64,000 bases of DNA from Xenorhabdus indica. Lineage in GTDB: Bacteria > Pseudomonadota > Gammaproteobacteria > Enterobacterales > Enterobacteriaceae. Shown here piece by piece: positions 37,193 to 46,734 of the stretch (positions within the stretch are counted from its first letter, which is position 1; every line of letters starts with the position of its first letter). A program made the position numbers and the translations under genes. Under the pieces are notes generated by a model, which was not told the DNA's origin, searched no databases, and saw only the letters and a list, made by a program, of their open reading frames with translations. Location of the stretch: positions 1 through 64,000 of the forward strand of contig NZ_NKHP01000022.1 in NCBI RefSeq assembly GCF_014467235.1, in the 5' to 3' direction.

Positions 37193-37953
37193 GACACGCC
37201 AGAGTTCATTATCAAGGCCAGATTCTTCATGTCACTGTTGATGAACAGAAAAATGTGTTGCTCCCCGATGGTAGCAAAGTCAACGAACTTGATGTTTTTT
37301 GGCTTCCCCCCGCCAATGGAACACTATTCGCATTGGGTCTAAATTACGCCGATCATGCAACCGAACTGGAATTTAAACCGCCGGAAGAGCCTCTGGTGTT
37401 TATCAAGGCAGCCAATAGCTTCACAGGCCATCGTCAGGTTTCTGTCCGTCCTGACAATGTGGAATATATGCATTATGAGGCAGAATTAGTTGTCGTGATG
37501 GGCAAACCTGCTCATAAAGTTTCCAGAGCAGATGCGATGAATTACGTTGCAGGCTATACCCTCTGTAACGATTACGCTATCCGGGATTACCTGGAAAATT
37601 ATTATCGCCCTAATCTGCGCGTAAAAAGCCGCGATACATTAACGCCAATCGGCCCGTGGATTGTTGATAAAAATGAAATCGCTGATCCTCATAATCTAAC
37701 CTTGAGCACTTGGGTCAATGGTGAACTACGCCAACGTGGTACAACCGCAGATTTGATCTTCGATATTCCCTTCCTGATCGCTTACTTAAGTGACTTTATG
37801 ACGTTGCAGCCGGGGGACATGATTGCTACAGGCACCCCTAAAGGGCTATCCGATGTCGTTCCCGGTGATGAAGTCATTGTGGAAATCGAAGGCATCGGAC
37901 GTTTGGTAAATCATATTGTCAGCCAGCAAGAATATGAGGAAAGTTTGTCATGA
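37189..37953 (+). CDS. hpaG2: OPET decarboxylase / HHDD isomerase, HpaG2 subunit
   Basis: A 254-residue FAH-family enzyme matching the C-terminal half of E. coli HpaG. Motifs are FALGLNYADHATELEFKPPEEP, EYMHYEAELVVVMGKPAHKV with the metal-binding Glu residues, YTLCNDYAIRDYLE, DTLTPIGPWIVD and LQPGDMIATGTPKGLSDVVPG. It overlaps hpaG1 upstream and hpaE downstream by four bases each, so all three are translationally coupled. It provides the metal-dependent catalytic site of the pair. Confidence 0.9.
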   Translation: MRHARVHYQGQILHVTVDEQKNVLLPDGSKVNELDVFWLPPANGTLFALGLNYADHATELEFKPPEEPLVFIKAANSFTGHRQVSVRPDNVEYMHYEAELVVVMGKPAHKVSRADAMNYVAGYTLCNDYAIRDYLENYYRPNLRVKSRDTLTPIGPWIVDKNEIADPHNLTLSTWVNGELRQRGTTADLIFDIPFLIAYLSDFMTLQPGDMIATGTPKGLSDVVPGDEVIVEIEGIGRLVNHIVSQQEYEESLS

Positions 37954-39416
37954 CCATCATTAACCACTGGATTAACGGCAAGAACGTTAACAGTAAAACT
38001 TATTTTGAAACGACAAATCCTGCAACCGGAGATGTGTTGGCAGAAGTTGCTTCAGGAGGAAAAGAAGAAATTAATCAGGCAGTTGCCGCCGCCAAAGAAG
38101 CCTTTCCCAAATGGGCCAATACTCCAATGAAAGAACGCGCACGCCTGATGCGCCGTTTAGGTGAGTTAATTGACCAGAATGTTCCTGATATTGCCGCAAT
38201 GGAAACCAAGGATACCGGTTTGCCAATCCACCAGACACAAAATGTACTTATTCCACGCGCTTCCCACAATTTCGATTTCTTTGCTGAAATCTGTCAGCAG
38301 ATGAACGGGCGAACTTATCCCGTTGATGACAAGATGCTCAATTATACACTGCTCCAACCTGTGGGCGTTTGTGCACTGATTTCCCCATGGAATGTACCTT
38401 TTATGACCGCTACATGGAAAGTCGCTCCTTGTCTGGCACTGGGAAACACTGCTGTTTTGAAAATGTCCGAACTTTCGCCACTCACAGCCGACCGATTAGG
38501 CGAGCTGGCGCTGGAAGCGGGTATTCCAGCAGGGGTGCTGAACGTGGTGCAGGGCTACGGCAATACGGCAGGGGATGCTCTGGTAAAACATCAGGATGTT
38601 CGTGCCGTCTCTTTTACTGGCGGAACAGCAACTGGTCGTCTGATTATGCAGAATGCAGGGCTGAAAAAATATTCGATGGAGCTGGGCGGAAAATCTCCAG
38701 TGCTAATCTTTGAAGATGCCGATATTGAACGTGCATTAGATGCGGCTCTATTCACTATTTTTTCGCTTAATGGTGAACGTTGCACAGCAGGTTCCCGTAT
38801 TTTTATTCAGGAAAGTATCTATCCTGAATTTGTTAAACGCTTTGCTGAACGTGCCAATCGACTGCGCATCGGCGATCCACAGGATCTGAATACACAAGTC
38901 GGCAGCCTGATTAGTCAACAACATTGGGAAAAGGTTTCCGGTTATATCCGCCTTGGCATTGAAGAAGGGGCAACCTTACTGGCAGGAGGCCCGGATAAAC
39001 CCACCGATCTGCCTGATCACCTGAAAGATGGTCATTTCCTGCGTCCGACCGTATTGGCAGATGTAGATAACCGTATGCGTGTAGCGCAAGAAGAGATCTT
39101 CGGCCCTGTTGCTTGTCTGCTGCCATTCAAGAGTGAAGAAGATGGGCTGCGTATGGCCAATGACGTGGAATACGGTTTGGCATCTTATATCTGGACACAG
39201 GATGTAAGCAAAGTCCTGCGATTGGCCCATGGTATTGAAGCTGGCATGGTATTCGTCAATTCTCAGAACATACGCGATCTGCGCCAGCCATTTGGTGGCG
39301 TGAAAGCCTCAGGTATAGGACGTGAAGGTGGCGAATACAGTTTTGAAGTTTTTGCTGAAGTGAAAAATGTTTGTATTTCAATGGGAAATCATTCGATTCC
39401 TCGCTGGGGGCTTTGA
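37950..39416 (+). CDS. hpaE: 5-carboxymethyl-2-hydroxymuconate semialdehyde dehydrogenase
   Basis: A 488-residue aldehyde dehydrogenase. It oxidises CHMS, the ring-cleavage product of HpaD, with NAD. Motifs: LLQPVGVCALISPWNVPFM, ELGGKSPVLIFEDADIER, catalytic Cys in LNGERCTAGSRIFIQ, and EEIFGPVACLLPF. The CHMS type is supported by NYTLLQPVGV and by position in the hpa operon. It overlaps hpaG2 by four bases. A different dehydrogenase four genes on probably handles succinate semialdehyde. Confidence 0.93.
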   Translation: MTIINHWINGKNVNSKTYFETTNPATGDVLAEVASGGKEEINQAVAAAKEAFPKWANTPMKERARLMRRLGELIDQNVPDIAAMETKDTGLPIHQTQNVLIPRASHNFDFFAEICQQMNGRTYPVDDKMLNYTLLQPVGVCALISPWNVPFMTATWKVAPCLALGNTAVLKMSELSPLTADRLGELALEAGIPAGVLNVVQGYGNTAGDALVKHQDVRAVSFTGGTATGRLIMQNAGLKKYSMELGGKSPVLIFEDADIERALDAALFTIFSLNGERCTAGSRIFIQESIYPEFVKRFAERANRLRIGDPQDLNTQVGSLISQQHWEKVSGYIRLGIEEGATLLAGGPDKPTDLPDHLKDGHFLRPTVLADVDNRMRVAQEEIFGPVACLLPFKSEEDGLRMANDVEYGLASYIWTQDVSKVLRLAHGIEAGMVFVNSQNIRDLRQPFGGVKASGIGREGGEYSFEVFAEVKNVCISMGNHSIPRWGL

Positions 39417-39522
39417 TTCAGAATTGGAAGCTTTAACCCGGACTGAGGTTTTTAACACGGGAAAAGTGTAATCAATTCCAGCGTTAACCACGTTTCACCA
39501 TCCTGATATTAAGTGAGGATTT

Positions 39523-40398
39523 ATGGGCAAGTTAGCGTTAGCAGCAAAAATTACACATGTACCTTCTATGTACTTGTCCGAATTGCCGGGCAAACATCAC
39601 GGTTGCAGACAGAGTGCAATTGACGGACATAAAGAAATCAGCCGACGTTGCCGAGAATTGGGTGTTGATACCATCATTGTGTTCGATACCCATTGGCTGG
39701 TAAACAGTGCCTATCATATTAACTGCGCAGAACATTTCTCCGGTATTTATACCAGTAACGAATTGCCCCACTTTATTCGCGACATGAGTTACGAGTATGA
39801 CGGTAACCCCGAACTGGGTCGAATTATTGCAGAAGAAGCCCGTAAGATGGGCGTTCGTGCGCAATCACATGAAATCCCAAGTCTGAAACTGGAATATGGC
39901 ACATTGGTTCCAATGCGCTATATGAATAGTGACCGCCATTTCAAAGTGATTTCGATTTCTGCCTTTTGTACTGTTCATGCCTTTGAAGACAGCCGTAAAT
40001 TAGGAGCGGCTATTTTACGAGCGATTGAAAAATATGATGGTACAGTCGCAGTTCTGGCAAGTGGCTCACTGTCTCACAGTTTCATCGATGATCAACGTGC
40101 TGAAGAAGGAATGAACAGTTATACCCGTGAGTTTGATGAGCAAATGGATCGCCGGGTCGTGGAACTCTGGAAGAAAGGCAAGTTCAAGGAATTCTGCAAA
40201 ATGCTGCCTGAATATGCCCACTATTGCCGTGGAGAAGGCAATATGCACGATACTGTCATGTTACTTGGGTTGCTTGGTTGGGATAAATACGATGGTAAGG
40301 TCGAGTTTCTTACCGAATTATTTGCCAGCTCAGGGACAGGACAAGTGAATGCCGTTTTTCCGTTACCCGATTTTGTTCATCGGACAACTACCGTCTGA
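39523..40398 (+). CDS. hpaD: Homoprotocatechuate 2,3-dioxygenase (extradiol)
   Basis: A 291-residue class III (LigB-type) extradiol dioxygenase that opens the ring of 3,4-dihydroxyphenylacetate to CHMS using non-haem Fe(II). It carries HVPSMYLSELPGKHHGCR with metal-binding His, DTHWLVNSAYHINCAEHF, VLASGSLSHSF and DDQRAEEGMNSYTREFD, all typical of enterobacterial HpaD. Located 106 bp after hpaE and 12 bp before hpaF. Confidence 0.93.
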   Translation: MGKLALAAKITHVPSMYLSELPGKHHGCRQSAIDGHKEISRRCRELGVDTIIVFDTHWLVNSAYHINCAEHFSGIYTSNELPHFIRDMSYEYDGNPELGRIIAEEARKMGVRAQSHEIPSLKLEYGTLVPMRYMNSDRHFKVISISAFCTVHAFEDSRKLGAAILRAIEKYDGTVAVLASGSLSHSFIDDQRAEEGMNSYTREFDEQMDRRVVELWKKGKFKEFCKMLPEYAHYCRGEGNMHDTVMLLGLLGWDKYDGKVEFLTELFASSGTGQVNAVFPLPDFVHRTTTV

Positions 40399-40410
40399 CA
40401 GGAATTAACC

Positions 40411-40806
40411 ATGCCACATTTTTACGCTGAATGTACTGAAAATATTCGCAAAGAAGCCAACTTGCCGGAACTGTTTTCCAAAGTAAATCAGTTGCTTGCA
40501 GACTCAGGCATTTTCCCTCTGGGGGGTATCCGCAGTCGGGCAATTTGGCTGGATACATGGCAAATGGCGGATGGCAAACAAGATTATGCTTTTGTTCATA
40601 TGACACTAAAAATTGGTGCAGGGCGCAGCCTTGAAGATCGCCAGAAAGTCGGGGAGAAGCTTTTTTCGCTCATCAAAACCCATTTTGCTGATTTAATGGC
40701 ACAGCGTTATCTTGGTCTCTCTTTCACGATAGAAGAACTTGATCCGATACTGAATTATAAATCCAATAACGTTCATAAGCTGTTTAAGGCAAACGATCAG
40801 ACATGA
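40411..40806 (+). CDS. hpaF: 5-carboxymethyl-2-hydroxymuconate delta-isomerase
   Basis: A 131-residue tautomerase-superfamily protein. The initiator Met is followed by Pro (PHFYAECTENIRKEANLP), the catalytic N-terminal proline of this superfamily. FVHMTLKIGAGRSLEDRQKV and YLGLSFTIEELDPILNYKSNN are also HpaF features. It isomerises CHM to OPET for HpaG. The four hpa steps E, D, F and G are thus encoded contiguously. Confidence 0.93.
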   Translation: MPHFYAECTENIRKEANLPELFSKVNQLLADSGIFPLGGIRSRAIWLDTWQMADGKQDYAFVHMTLKIGAGRSLEDRQKVGEKLFSLIKTHFADLMAQRYLGLSFTIEELDPILNYKSNNVHKLFKANDQT

Positions 40807-40877
40807 TGAACAGCATGACTTAAGATTAATTAATTCAGAAAATCCAGTTCACCTTTTTGTTAAACGGAGAGAAAACC

Positions 40878-42350
40878 ATGCCAAACTATTTCGATACTTT
40901 AATACCTAATACCTTATTATTGCGTCAACAAGCTTATATTAATGGGCGGTGGGTTGATGCGGATAATCAAGCAACCTTTGCGGTGACCAACCCTGCCAAT
41001 GGTGACATCATCGCCAATGTCAGTGATATGGGAGCAGCAGAGACCCATCGCGCTATTGAAGCGGCTCAAAACGCGCTTCCTGCATGGCGTGCTTTAACAG
41101 CTAAACAGCGTAGTCAGATACTCAAGCAGTGGTTCAATCTGATTATGGATAACCAGAAAACGCTGGCCGAATTGTTGAGTATGGAGCAAGGAAAAACTCA
41201 TGCTGAAGCGATGGGAGAAATCGCTTATGGTGCCAGTTTTATCGAATGGTTTGCAGAAGAAGGTAAGCGGGTTTATGGGGAGACTATCCCCTCCCCGATG
41301 CCAGGACGTCGTCTTTCTACCATCAAGCAACCTATCGGAGTCGTTGCGGCTATTACACCGTGGAATTTCCCCAATGCCATGATCACCCGTAAAGTCGGCC
41401 CGGCACTGGCAGCAGGTTGTACTATTGTACTGAAACCTGCCGCAGAGACTCCGCTTTCTGCACTGGCACTGGCTGCACTGGCAGAGCAAGCGGGTGTTCC
41501 GGCTGGTGTTTTTAACATTGTCACAGGGATGGATGCCAAAGCCATTGGCGAAGTTCTAACCTCTAGTCCTATCGTACGCAAACTCTCTTTCACTGGTTCA
41601 ACGCGTGTAGGTAAGTTACTGATGGCACAAAGTGCCGATACGGTGAAAAAACTCTCCCTTGAATTAGGTGGCAATGCACCTTTCATTGTCTTTGATGATG
41701 CCGATTTGGATGCTGCGGTAGAAGGTGCCATGACGACAAAATTCCGTAATAGCGGGCAGACCTGTATCTGTGCCAACCGGATTTTAGTGCAGGAAAGTAT
41801 TTATGAGGCATTTGCTGAGCGTCTGACTCAGGCAGTTAAACGACTACGGGTCGGACCGGCTAATGACAGCACATCACAGCAAGGGCCTCTGATTAATCAG
41901 GCAGCGGTCAATAAAGTACAAGCTCATGTTAATGATGCTGTTTCCCGTGGTGCACGACTCCTTACTGGTGGTCAATCACACAAGTTGGGTGGACTGTTCT
42001 TCGAACCAACCGTGCTGGCTGATGTTGACGAAACAATGTTAATCACCCATGAAGAAACATTCGGCCCTTTGGCTGCCCTATTCAAATTCCGTAATGAAGA
42101 AGAAGCAATCCGCCTTGCTAACAATACGGAATTTGGCCTGGCCGCTTACTTTTACTCCCGCGATATTGGCAGGATCTACCGGGTGGCTGAAGCCCTGGAG
42201 AGCGGTATGGTAGGTATCAATGAAGGTTTGATTTCTAACGAAGTGGTGCCATTCGGAGGCATAAAACAGTCTGGCTTGGGACGTGAAGGTTCACGTTACG
42301 GTATAGAAGACTATCTGGAAGTGAAATACCTCTGTTTCGGAGGGTTATAA
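40878..42350 (+). CDS. Succinate-semialdehyde dehydrogenase-like aldehyde dehydrogenase
   Basis: About 490 residues, with MPNYFDTLIPNTLLLRQQAYI, ELGGNAPFIVFDDADLDAAVEGAM, catalytic Cys in RNSGQTCICANRILVQ and GLGREGSRYGIEDYLEVKY, matching NADP-dependent GabD enzymes. HpaI cleavage releases pyruvate and succinate semialdehyde, so this enzyme would turn the latter into succinate for the TCA cycle. It is not part of the E. coli hpa order and is inserted here between hpaF and hpaH. The start 40878 follows GGAGAG; an earlier TTG is unlikely. Confidence 0.88.
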   Translation: MPNYFDTLIPNTLLLRQQAYINGRWVDADNQATFAVTNPANGDIIANVSDMGAAETHRAIEAAQNALPAWRALTAKQRSQILKQWFNLIMDNQKTLAELLSMEQGKTHAEAMGEIAYGASFIEWFAEEGKRVYGETIPSPMPGRRLSTIKQPIGVVAAITPWNFPNAMITRKVGPALAAGCTIVLKPAAETPLSALALAALAEQAGVPAGVFNIVTGMDAKAIGEVLTSSPIVRKLSFTGSTRVGKLLMAQSADTVKKLSLELGGNAPFIVFDDADLDAAVEGAMTTKFRNSGQTCICANRILVQESIYEAFAERLTQAVKRLRVGPANDSTSQQGPLINQAAVNKVQAHVNDAVSRGARLLTGGQSHKLGGLFFEPTVLADVDETMLITHEETFGPLAALFKFRNEEEAIRLANNTEFGLAAYFYSRDIGRIYRVAEALESGMVGINEGLISNEVVPFGGIKQSGLGREGSRYGIEDYLEVKYLCFGGL

Positions 42351-42371
42351 ACCCAAGGAGTTTAACATACT

Positions 42372-43175
42372 ATGCTACAACAAGAAGTCGTATCACAGGT
42401 TGCGCGCCGTTTATACCAGGCGGAAAAAGACCGTAAGCAGATCCGACAAATCTCATTGGATTATCCAGAAATAACCATTGAGGATGCGTATGCCATTCAA
42501 CGTGAATGGGTCGGTATGAAAATTGCAGAAGGTCGGGTTTTGAAGGGGCATAAAATCGGTCTGACTTCCAAAGCCATGCAGGCCAGTTCGCAAATTGATG
42601 AACCAGATTATGGCGTCCTGCTGGATGATATGTTTTTTCAGGCAGGCAGTGATATTCCCTACGACCGTTTTATTGTGCCGCGTATTGAGGTCGAGCTGGC
42701 ATTTGTGTTGGCAAAACCGCTGCTCGGCCCAAACTGTACGTTGTTTGATGTTTACCATGCGACAGATTACGTTATTCCGACGTTAGAATTGATCGATGCC
42801 CGCTGTCACAACATTGATCCCGAAACTCAGCGTCCGCGCAAAGTGCTGGATACGATTTCTGATAATGCAGCCAATGGTGGCGTCATTATGGGTGGGCGTC
42901 CCATCAAACCCGATGAACTGGATTTGCGATGGGTCAGCGCCCTACTCTATCGCAATGGTATCGTCGAAGAATCAGGTGTCGCTGCGGCGGTTCTTGATCA
43001 TCCTGCCAATGGAGTCGCATGGCTGGCTAATAAACTGGCTTCGCATGGTGCTCAACTTGAAGCTGGTCAGATCATTCTTAGTGGCTCTTTCACCCGTCCC
43101 GTCCCTGCCCGTAAAGGCGATACATTTCATGTGGATTATGGCGTACTGGGTTCTGTTAGCTGTCACTTTGTTTAA
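42372..43175 (+). CDS. hpaH: 2-oxo-hept-4-ene-1,7-dioate hydratase
   Basis: A 267-residue hydratase of the MhpD/FAH-like group. It adds water to 2-oxo-hept-4-ene-1,7-dioate before HpaI. IQREWVGMKIAEGRVLKGHK, GLTSKAMQASSQIDEPDYG, VPRIEVELAFVLAKPL with the metal-binding Glu residues and GAQLEAGQIILSGSFTRPV identify it. It is 21 bp after the GabD-like gene and 26 bp before hpaI. Confidence 0.93.
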   Translation: MLQQEVVSQVARRLYQAEKDRKQIRQISLDYPEITIEDAYAIQREWVGMKIAEGRVLKGHKIGLTSKAMQASSQIDEPDYGVLLDDMFFQAGSDIPYDRFIVPRIEVELAFVLAKPLLGPNCTLFDVYHATDYVIPTLELIDARCHNIDPETQRPRKVLDTISDNAANGGVIMGGRPIKPDELDLRWVSALLYRNGIVEESGVAAAVLDHPANGVAWLANKLASHGAQLEAGQIILSGSFTRPVPARKGDTFHVDYGVLGSVSCHFV

Positions 43176-43201
43176 GAAGTTTAAGAATTTAAGGTGTACA
43201 T

Positions 43202-44008
43202 ATGGATCAGCTAACAAATAGATTTAAACAAGCCCTGAAATCGGGACAGCCACAAATTGGTTTATGGCTTGGGCTTTGCAGTTCATACAGCGCTGAAATT
43301 CTGGCGAATGCAGGTTTTGATTGGTTATTGATTGATGGAGAACACGCCCCTAATAATATCCCTTCAATTCTGAGCCAGCTACAAGCAATAGCTCCTTATC
43401 CAAGCCAGCCTATTGTCCGTCCACCGTGGAACGATCCCGTCATTATTAAACAGCTACTGGATATCGGTACTCAAACATTGCTGGTGCCAATGGTTCAGAA
43501 TGCTGAACAAGCACGCGAAGCAGTACGGGCAACCCGCTATCCTCCTGAAGGTATTCGTGGTGTAGGCAGTGCGCTGGCGAGAGCTTCACGCTGGAACCAC
43601 ACTTCCAATTATCTGGCTCGTGCCAATGAAGAAATGTGTGTCTTGGTTCAGGTGGAAACGCGTGAAGCTTTGAATAATTTAGCCGAGATCCTGGCAGTCG
43701 ATGGTGTCGATGGCGTATTTATCGGCCCGGCCGATCTCAGTGCAGATATGGGATATCCTGGCAATCTCCAGCATCCTGACGTTAAGGCAGCGATTGAACA
43801 GACTATTACCCAAATCACAGCCGCAGGCAAAGCGGCAGGGATTCTGATGACCAATATTGAAACTGCGGAACATTATCTGAAGCTTGGGGTGCAGTTTATT
43901 GCTGTCGGTGTCGATATCACACTGCTGACAGGAGCAGTCAGTTCATTAGCGGCCCGCTTTGGCAAGGAACAGGGAAATATCACATCACCTGCAAACAGTA
44001 TTTATTAA
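43202..44008 (+). CDS. hpaI: 4-hydroxy-2-oxo-heptane-1,7-dioate aldolase
   Basis: A 268-residue class II aldolase of the HpcH/HpaI family. It splits 4-hydroxy-2-ketoheptanedioate to pyruvate and succinate semialdehyde. [55 protein letters not shown] with the metal-binding region and [19 protein letters not shown] are typical. It is the last enzyme of the meta-cleavage operon. Confidence 0.93.
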   Translation: MDQLTNRFKQALKSGQPQIGLWLGLCSSYSAEILANAGFDWLLIDGEHAPNNIPSILSQLQAIAPYPSQPIVRPPWNDPVIIKQLLDIGTQTLLVPMVQNAEQAREAVRATRYPPEGIRGVGSALARASRWNHTSNYLARANEEMCVLVQVETREALNNLAEILAVDGVDGVFIGPADLSADMGYPGNLQHPDVKAAIEQTITQITAAGKAAGILMTNIETAEHYLKLGVQFIAVGVDITLLTGAVSSLAARFGKEQGNITSPANSIY

Positions 44009-44245
44009 ATTCCGGGTATTTCTGCCAAGCCAGAATTGTGTTTTCTATACTCAATAAATTCAACATGCAGGGTATACCGGGCAGATGCTAATCGCAGCAT
44101 CTGCCATCACGGTTTTCGTTCCTTCTCTATCTACAAAAATTGTATCTATAAAAAGCGTGTTCATAACACGTTAAATATTCATAAAAAGCTCGATTCATAA
44201 AAAAATCATTTATAAAAATAACTCATTATAAAAAAGGTAACAACA

Positions 44246-45628
44246 ATGAGCAGTTCACCTGAAGCCATAGCAAAATCCGATCATCCGGCTTACCCACATA
44301 AACAACTTACCACCCAACAACAAAATGTTATCAATAAATTATTTCGCCGCCTGATCCTGTTTTTATTCATCCTGTTTATATTTTCTTTTCTGGATCGCAT
44401 TAATATTGGTTTTGCCGGTTTAACGATGGGAAAAGATCTTGGCCTTACATCTACCATGTTCGGGCTGGCTGCTACACTGTTTTACGTTACTTACGTGGCT
44501 TTCGGTATTCCTAGCAATATCATGCTGAGTATTGTAGGAGCCAGACGCTGGATTGCCACAATTATGGTTCTGTGGGGTATTGCTTCTACTGCCACAATGT
44601 TTGCCACCGGCCCTACCAGTTTGTATATCTTGCGTATGCTGGTAGGTATTGCAGAAGCTGGCTTCCTGCCGGGCATTCTGGTCTATCTGACCTATTGGTT
44701 CCCCGCCTATTATCGCGCCCGCGCTAATGCCCTGTTTATGATCGCAATGCCTGTTACTATGGCATTTGGCTCACTGGCTTCCGGTTATATTCTGGAAATG
44801 GATGGAATTTGGGATCTGCGTGGCTGGCAGTGGCTATTTTTTCTGGAAGGATTTCCCTCTGTTTTACTCGGCATTGTTGTCTGGTTTTATTTGGATGATT
44901 CACCGGAAAAAGCCAACTGGCTGACAAACGAGGATAAAAAATGCCTTCAAGAGATGATAGAGAACGATAGAATTTCTTTGTCTCAGGCTGAGAATTCACA
45001 AACAAAAACCAGCCTGTGGCGTGAGGTTTTTACCCCGATTGTCCTGATGTACACCTTCGCTTATTTCTGTCTGACCAATACCCTGAGCGCCATTAATATC
45101 TGGACGCCACAGATTATGCAGAGTTTCAATCAGGAAAGCAGCCATGTAGTTATTGGCCTGCTAACGGCTATTCCGCAGTTCTGTACCATTTTAGGTATGA
45201 TTTATTGGAGTCGCCGTTCCGATCGCCTGCAAGAACGTAAAATGCACACGGTACTTCCCTATCTGTTTGCCGCCTTAGGTTGGATCCTGGCTTCACTGAC
45301 AAACAACAGTCTGATGCAGCTTTTGGGGATCATCATGGCATCAACCGGCTCCTTTACTGCCATGGCAGTATTCTGGACAGCCCCCGATCAATCCATCAGT
45401 CTGCGTGCGCGTGCTATCGGGATCGCCGTGATCAATGCCACCGGAAATGTGGGTTCTGCCGTTAGTCCATTGTTGATCGGGTGGCTGAAAGATCAGACCG
45501 GTAGTTTTGACTCTGGACTCTATTTTGTTGCTGTGTTACTCATTATCGGAGCGCTAATGGTCTTGTTGATCCCAATGAAGACGTCGAAACCACAGGCGAT
45601 ATCATCACCCCATCAACCACATTCCTGA
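44246..45628 (+). CDS. hpaX: 4-hydroxyphenylacetate permease (MFS, anion:cation symporter type)
   Basis: A 460-residue, 12-helix MFS transporter of the ACS family. Signatures are FLDRINIGFAGLTMGKDLGL, YVAFGIPSNIMLSIVGARRW, GIAEAGFLPGILVYLTYWFPA and YRARANALFMIAMPVTMAFG. Homologues import 4-hydroxyphenylacetate or homoprotocatechuate. It follows hpaI by 237 bp of AT-rich DNA and is 28 bp before hpaA. Confidence 0.92.
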   Translation: MSSSPEAIAKSDHPAYPHKQLTTQQQNVINKLFRRLILFLFILFIFSFLDRINIGFAGLTMGKDLGLTSTMFGLAATLFYVTYVAFGIPSNIMLSIVGARRWIATIMVLWGIASTATMFATGPTSLYILRMLVGIAEAGFLPGILVYLTYWFPAYYRARANALFMIAMPVTMAFGSLASGYILEMDGIWDLRGWQWLFFLEGFPSVLLGIVVWFYLDDSPEKANWLTNEDKKCLQEMIENDRISLSQAENSQTKTSLWREVFTPIVLMYTFAYFCLTNTLSAINIWTPQIMQSFNQESSHVVIGLLTAIPQFCTILGMIYWSRRSDRLQERKMHTVLPYLFAALGWILASLTNNSLMQLLGIIMASTGSFTAMAVFWTAPDQSISLRARAIGIAVINATGNVGSAVSPLLIGWLKDQTGSFDSGLYFVAVLLIIGALMVLLIPMKTSKPQAISSPHQPHS

Positions 45629-45656
45629 TGACAATCTCAAATAAGGGAAGAAATTC

Positions 45657-46565
45657 ATGTCAGACACTTATATGAGCAAAACCACCATTGCTAATATTGA
45701 TATCAGCAAGGATTATGATGAAACACAGGGATCAGATGATGTGCACTATCAGACTTTCGGTCGCATGGCTGCTTTTTTTGGGCGTGATATGCAAGCGCAT
45801 CGTCATGATGGTTTTTTTCAGCTTCATTATCTGGTAACAGGCCGAATAGAATTACAATTAGATGATCTTCGCTACTCCGTACAGGCTCCGCTGTTTATCC
45901 TGACTCCTCCTTCCGTTCCTCACGCATTCTTTACGCAAGAAGATACCGACGGTTATGTCCTGACAGTACGCCAGGAATTGATTACACCACTGCTTAATTC
46001 TCTCTACCCTCTCCATCGGGAGTTTATCGATATTCCTGCTATTTGCCTTTCCATCGTGGATAAACCTGATGAATTGGAGACATTCAACCACTATTGGGCA
46101 CTGATCGGGCGTGAGTCTGCCAACCAATTTGCTGGCCGCGAGCAATCATTGGCTTTTTTAGCGCAATCACTGTTTACCTTCCTGTTACGCAGCATCCCCC
46201 TTGATGATCACCATTCCGGTGGAGTCAGAGGAGAATTAAAACTATTCCAGCGTTTTAACCAATTGATTGATCAATATTACCGCCAACATCTTACTGTGCC
46301 GGAATACGCCCAAAAACTGGGCGTCACTGAGTCACGTCTGAAAGACATGTGTCGTCGGTTTGCCAACCGACCACCAAAAAGATTGATTTTTGACCGGCTA
46401 TTACGGGAAGCTAAACGGTTATTGTTGTTCAGTGACAGTCCTGTATTTGACGTGGCATACCAACTCGGTTTTAAAGACCCGGCTTATTTTGCCCGATTTT
46501 TTAATCGGTTGGTGGGATGTTCTCCGAGCATTTGGCGGGAAAAGGATATACTGCCACCTCAGTAA
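45657..46565 (+). CDS. hpaA: AraC-family activator of hpaBC
   Basis: A 302-residue regulator. The N-terminal half is a cupin-like sensor (HRHDGFFQLHYLVTGRIEL, LTPPSVPHAFFTQED). The C-terminal AraC HTH includes LTVPEYAQKLGVTESRLKDM and FDVAYQLGFKDPAYFARFFN. In E. coli HpaA activates hpaBC in response to 4-hydroxyphenylacetate. It follows hpaX by 28 bp and lies upstream of hpaBC, consistent with the same role. Confidence 0.92.
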   Translation: MSDTYMSKTTIANIDISKDYDETQGSDDVHYQTFGRMAAFFGRDMQAHRHDGFFQLHYLVTGRIELQLDDLRYSVQAPLFILTPPSVPHAFFTQEDTDGYVLTVRQELITPLLNSLYPLHREFIDIPAICLSIVDKPDELETFNHYWALIGRESANQFAGREQSLAFLAQSLFTFLLRSIPLDDHHSGGVRGELKLFQRFNQLIDQYYRQHLTVPEYAQKLGVTESRLKDMCRRFANRPPKRLIFDRLLREAKRLLLFSDSPVFDVAYQLGFKDPAYFARFFNRLVGCSPSIWREKDILPPQ

Positions 46566-46734
46566 TTAATTGCCTCACTAATTCTGAAATGGTAGGCTGA
46601 AAATCTCATGCAGCATAATCAAAATATTGATAGAAAAAATATTGATAGAAGCAAAACACGCTCTGAAATCCAATCACTGGTAAAAAATAGTTAATTATCC
46701 CTTTCATAATTTTTTATTCTGGAGAAATATAGCT

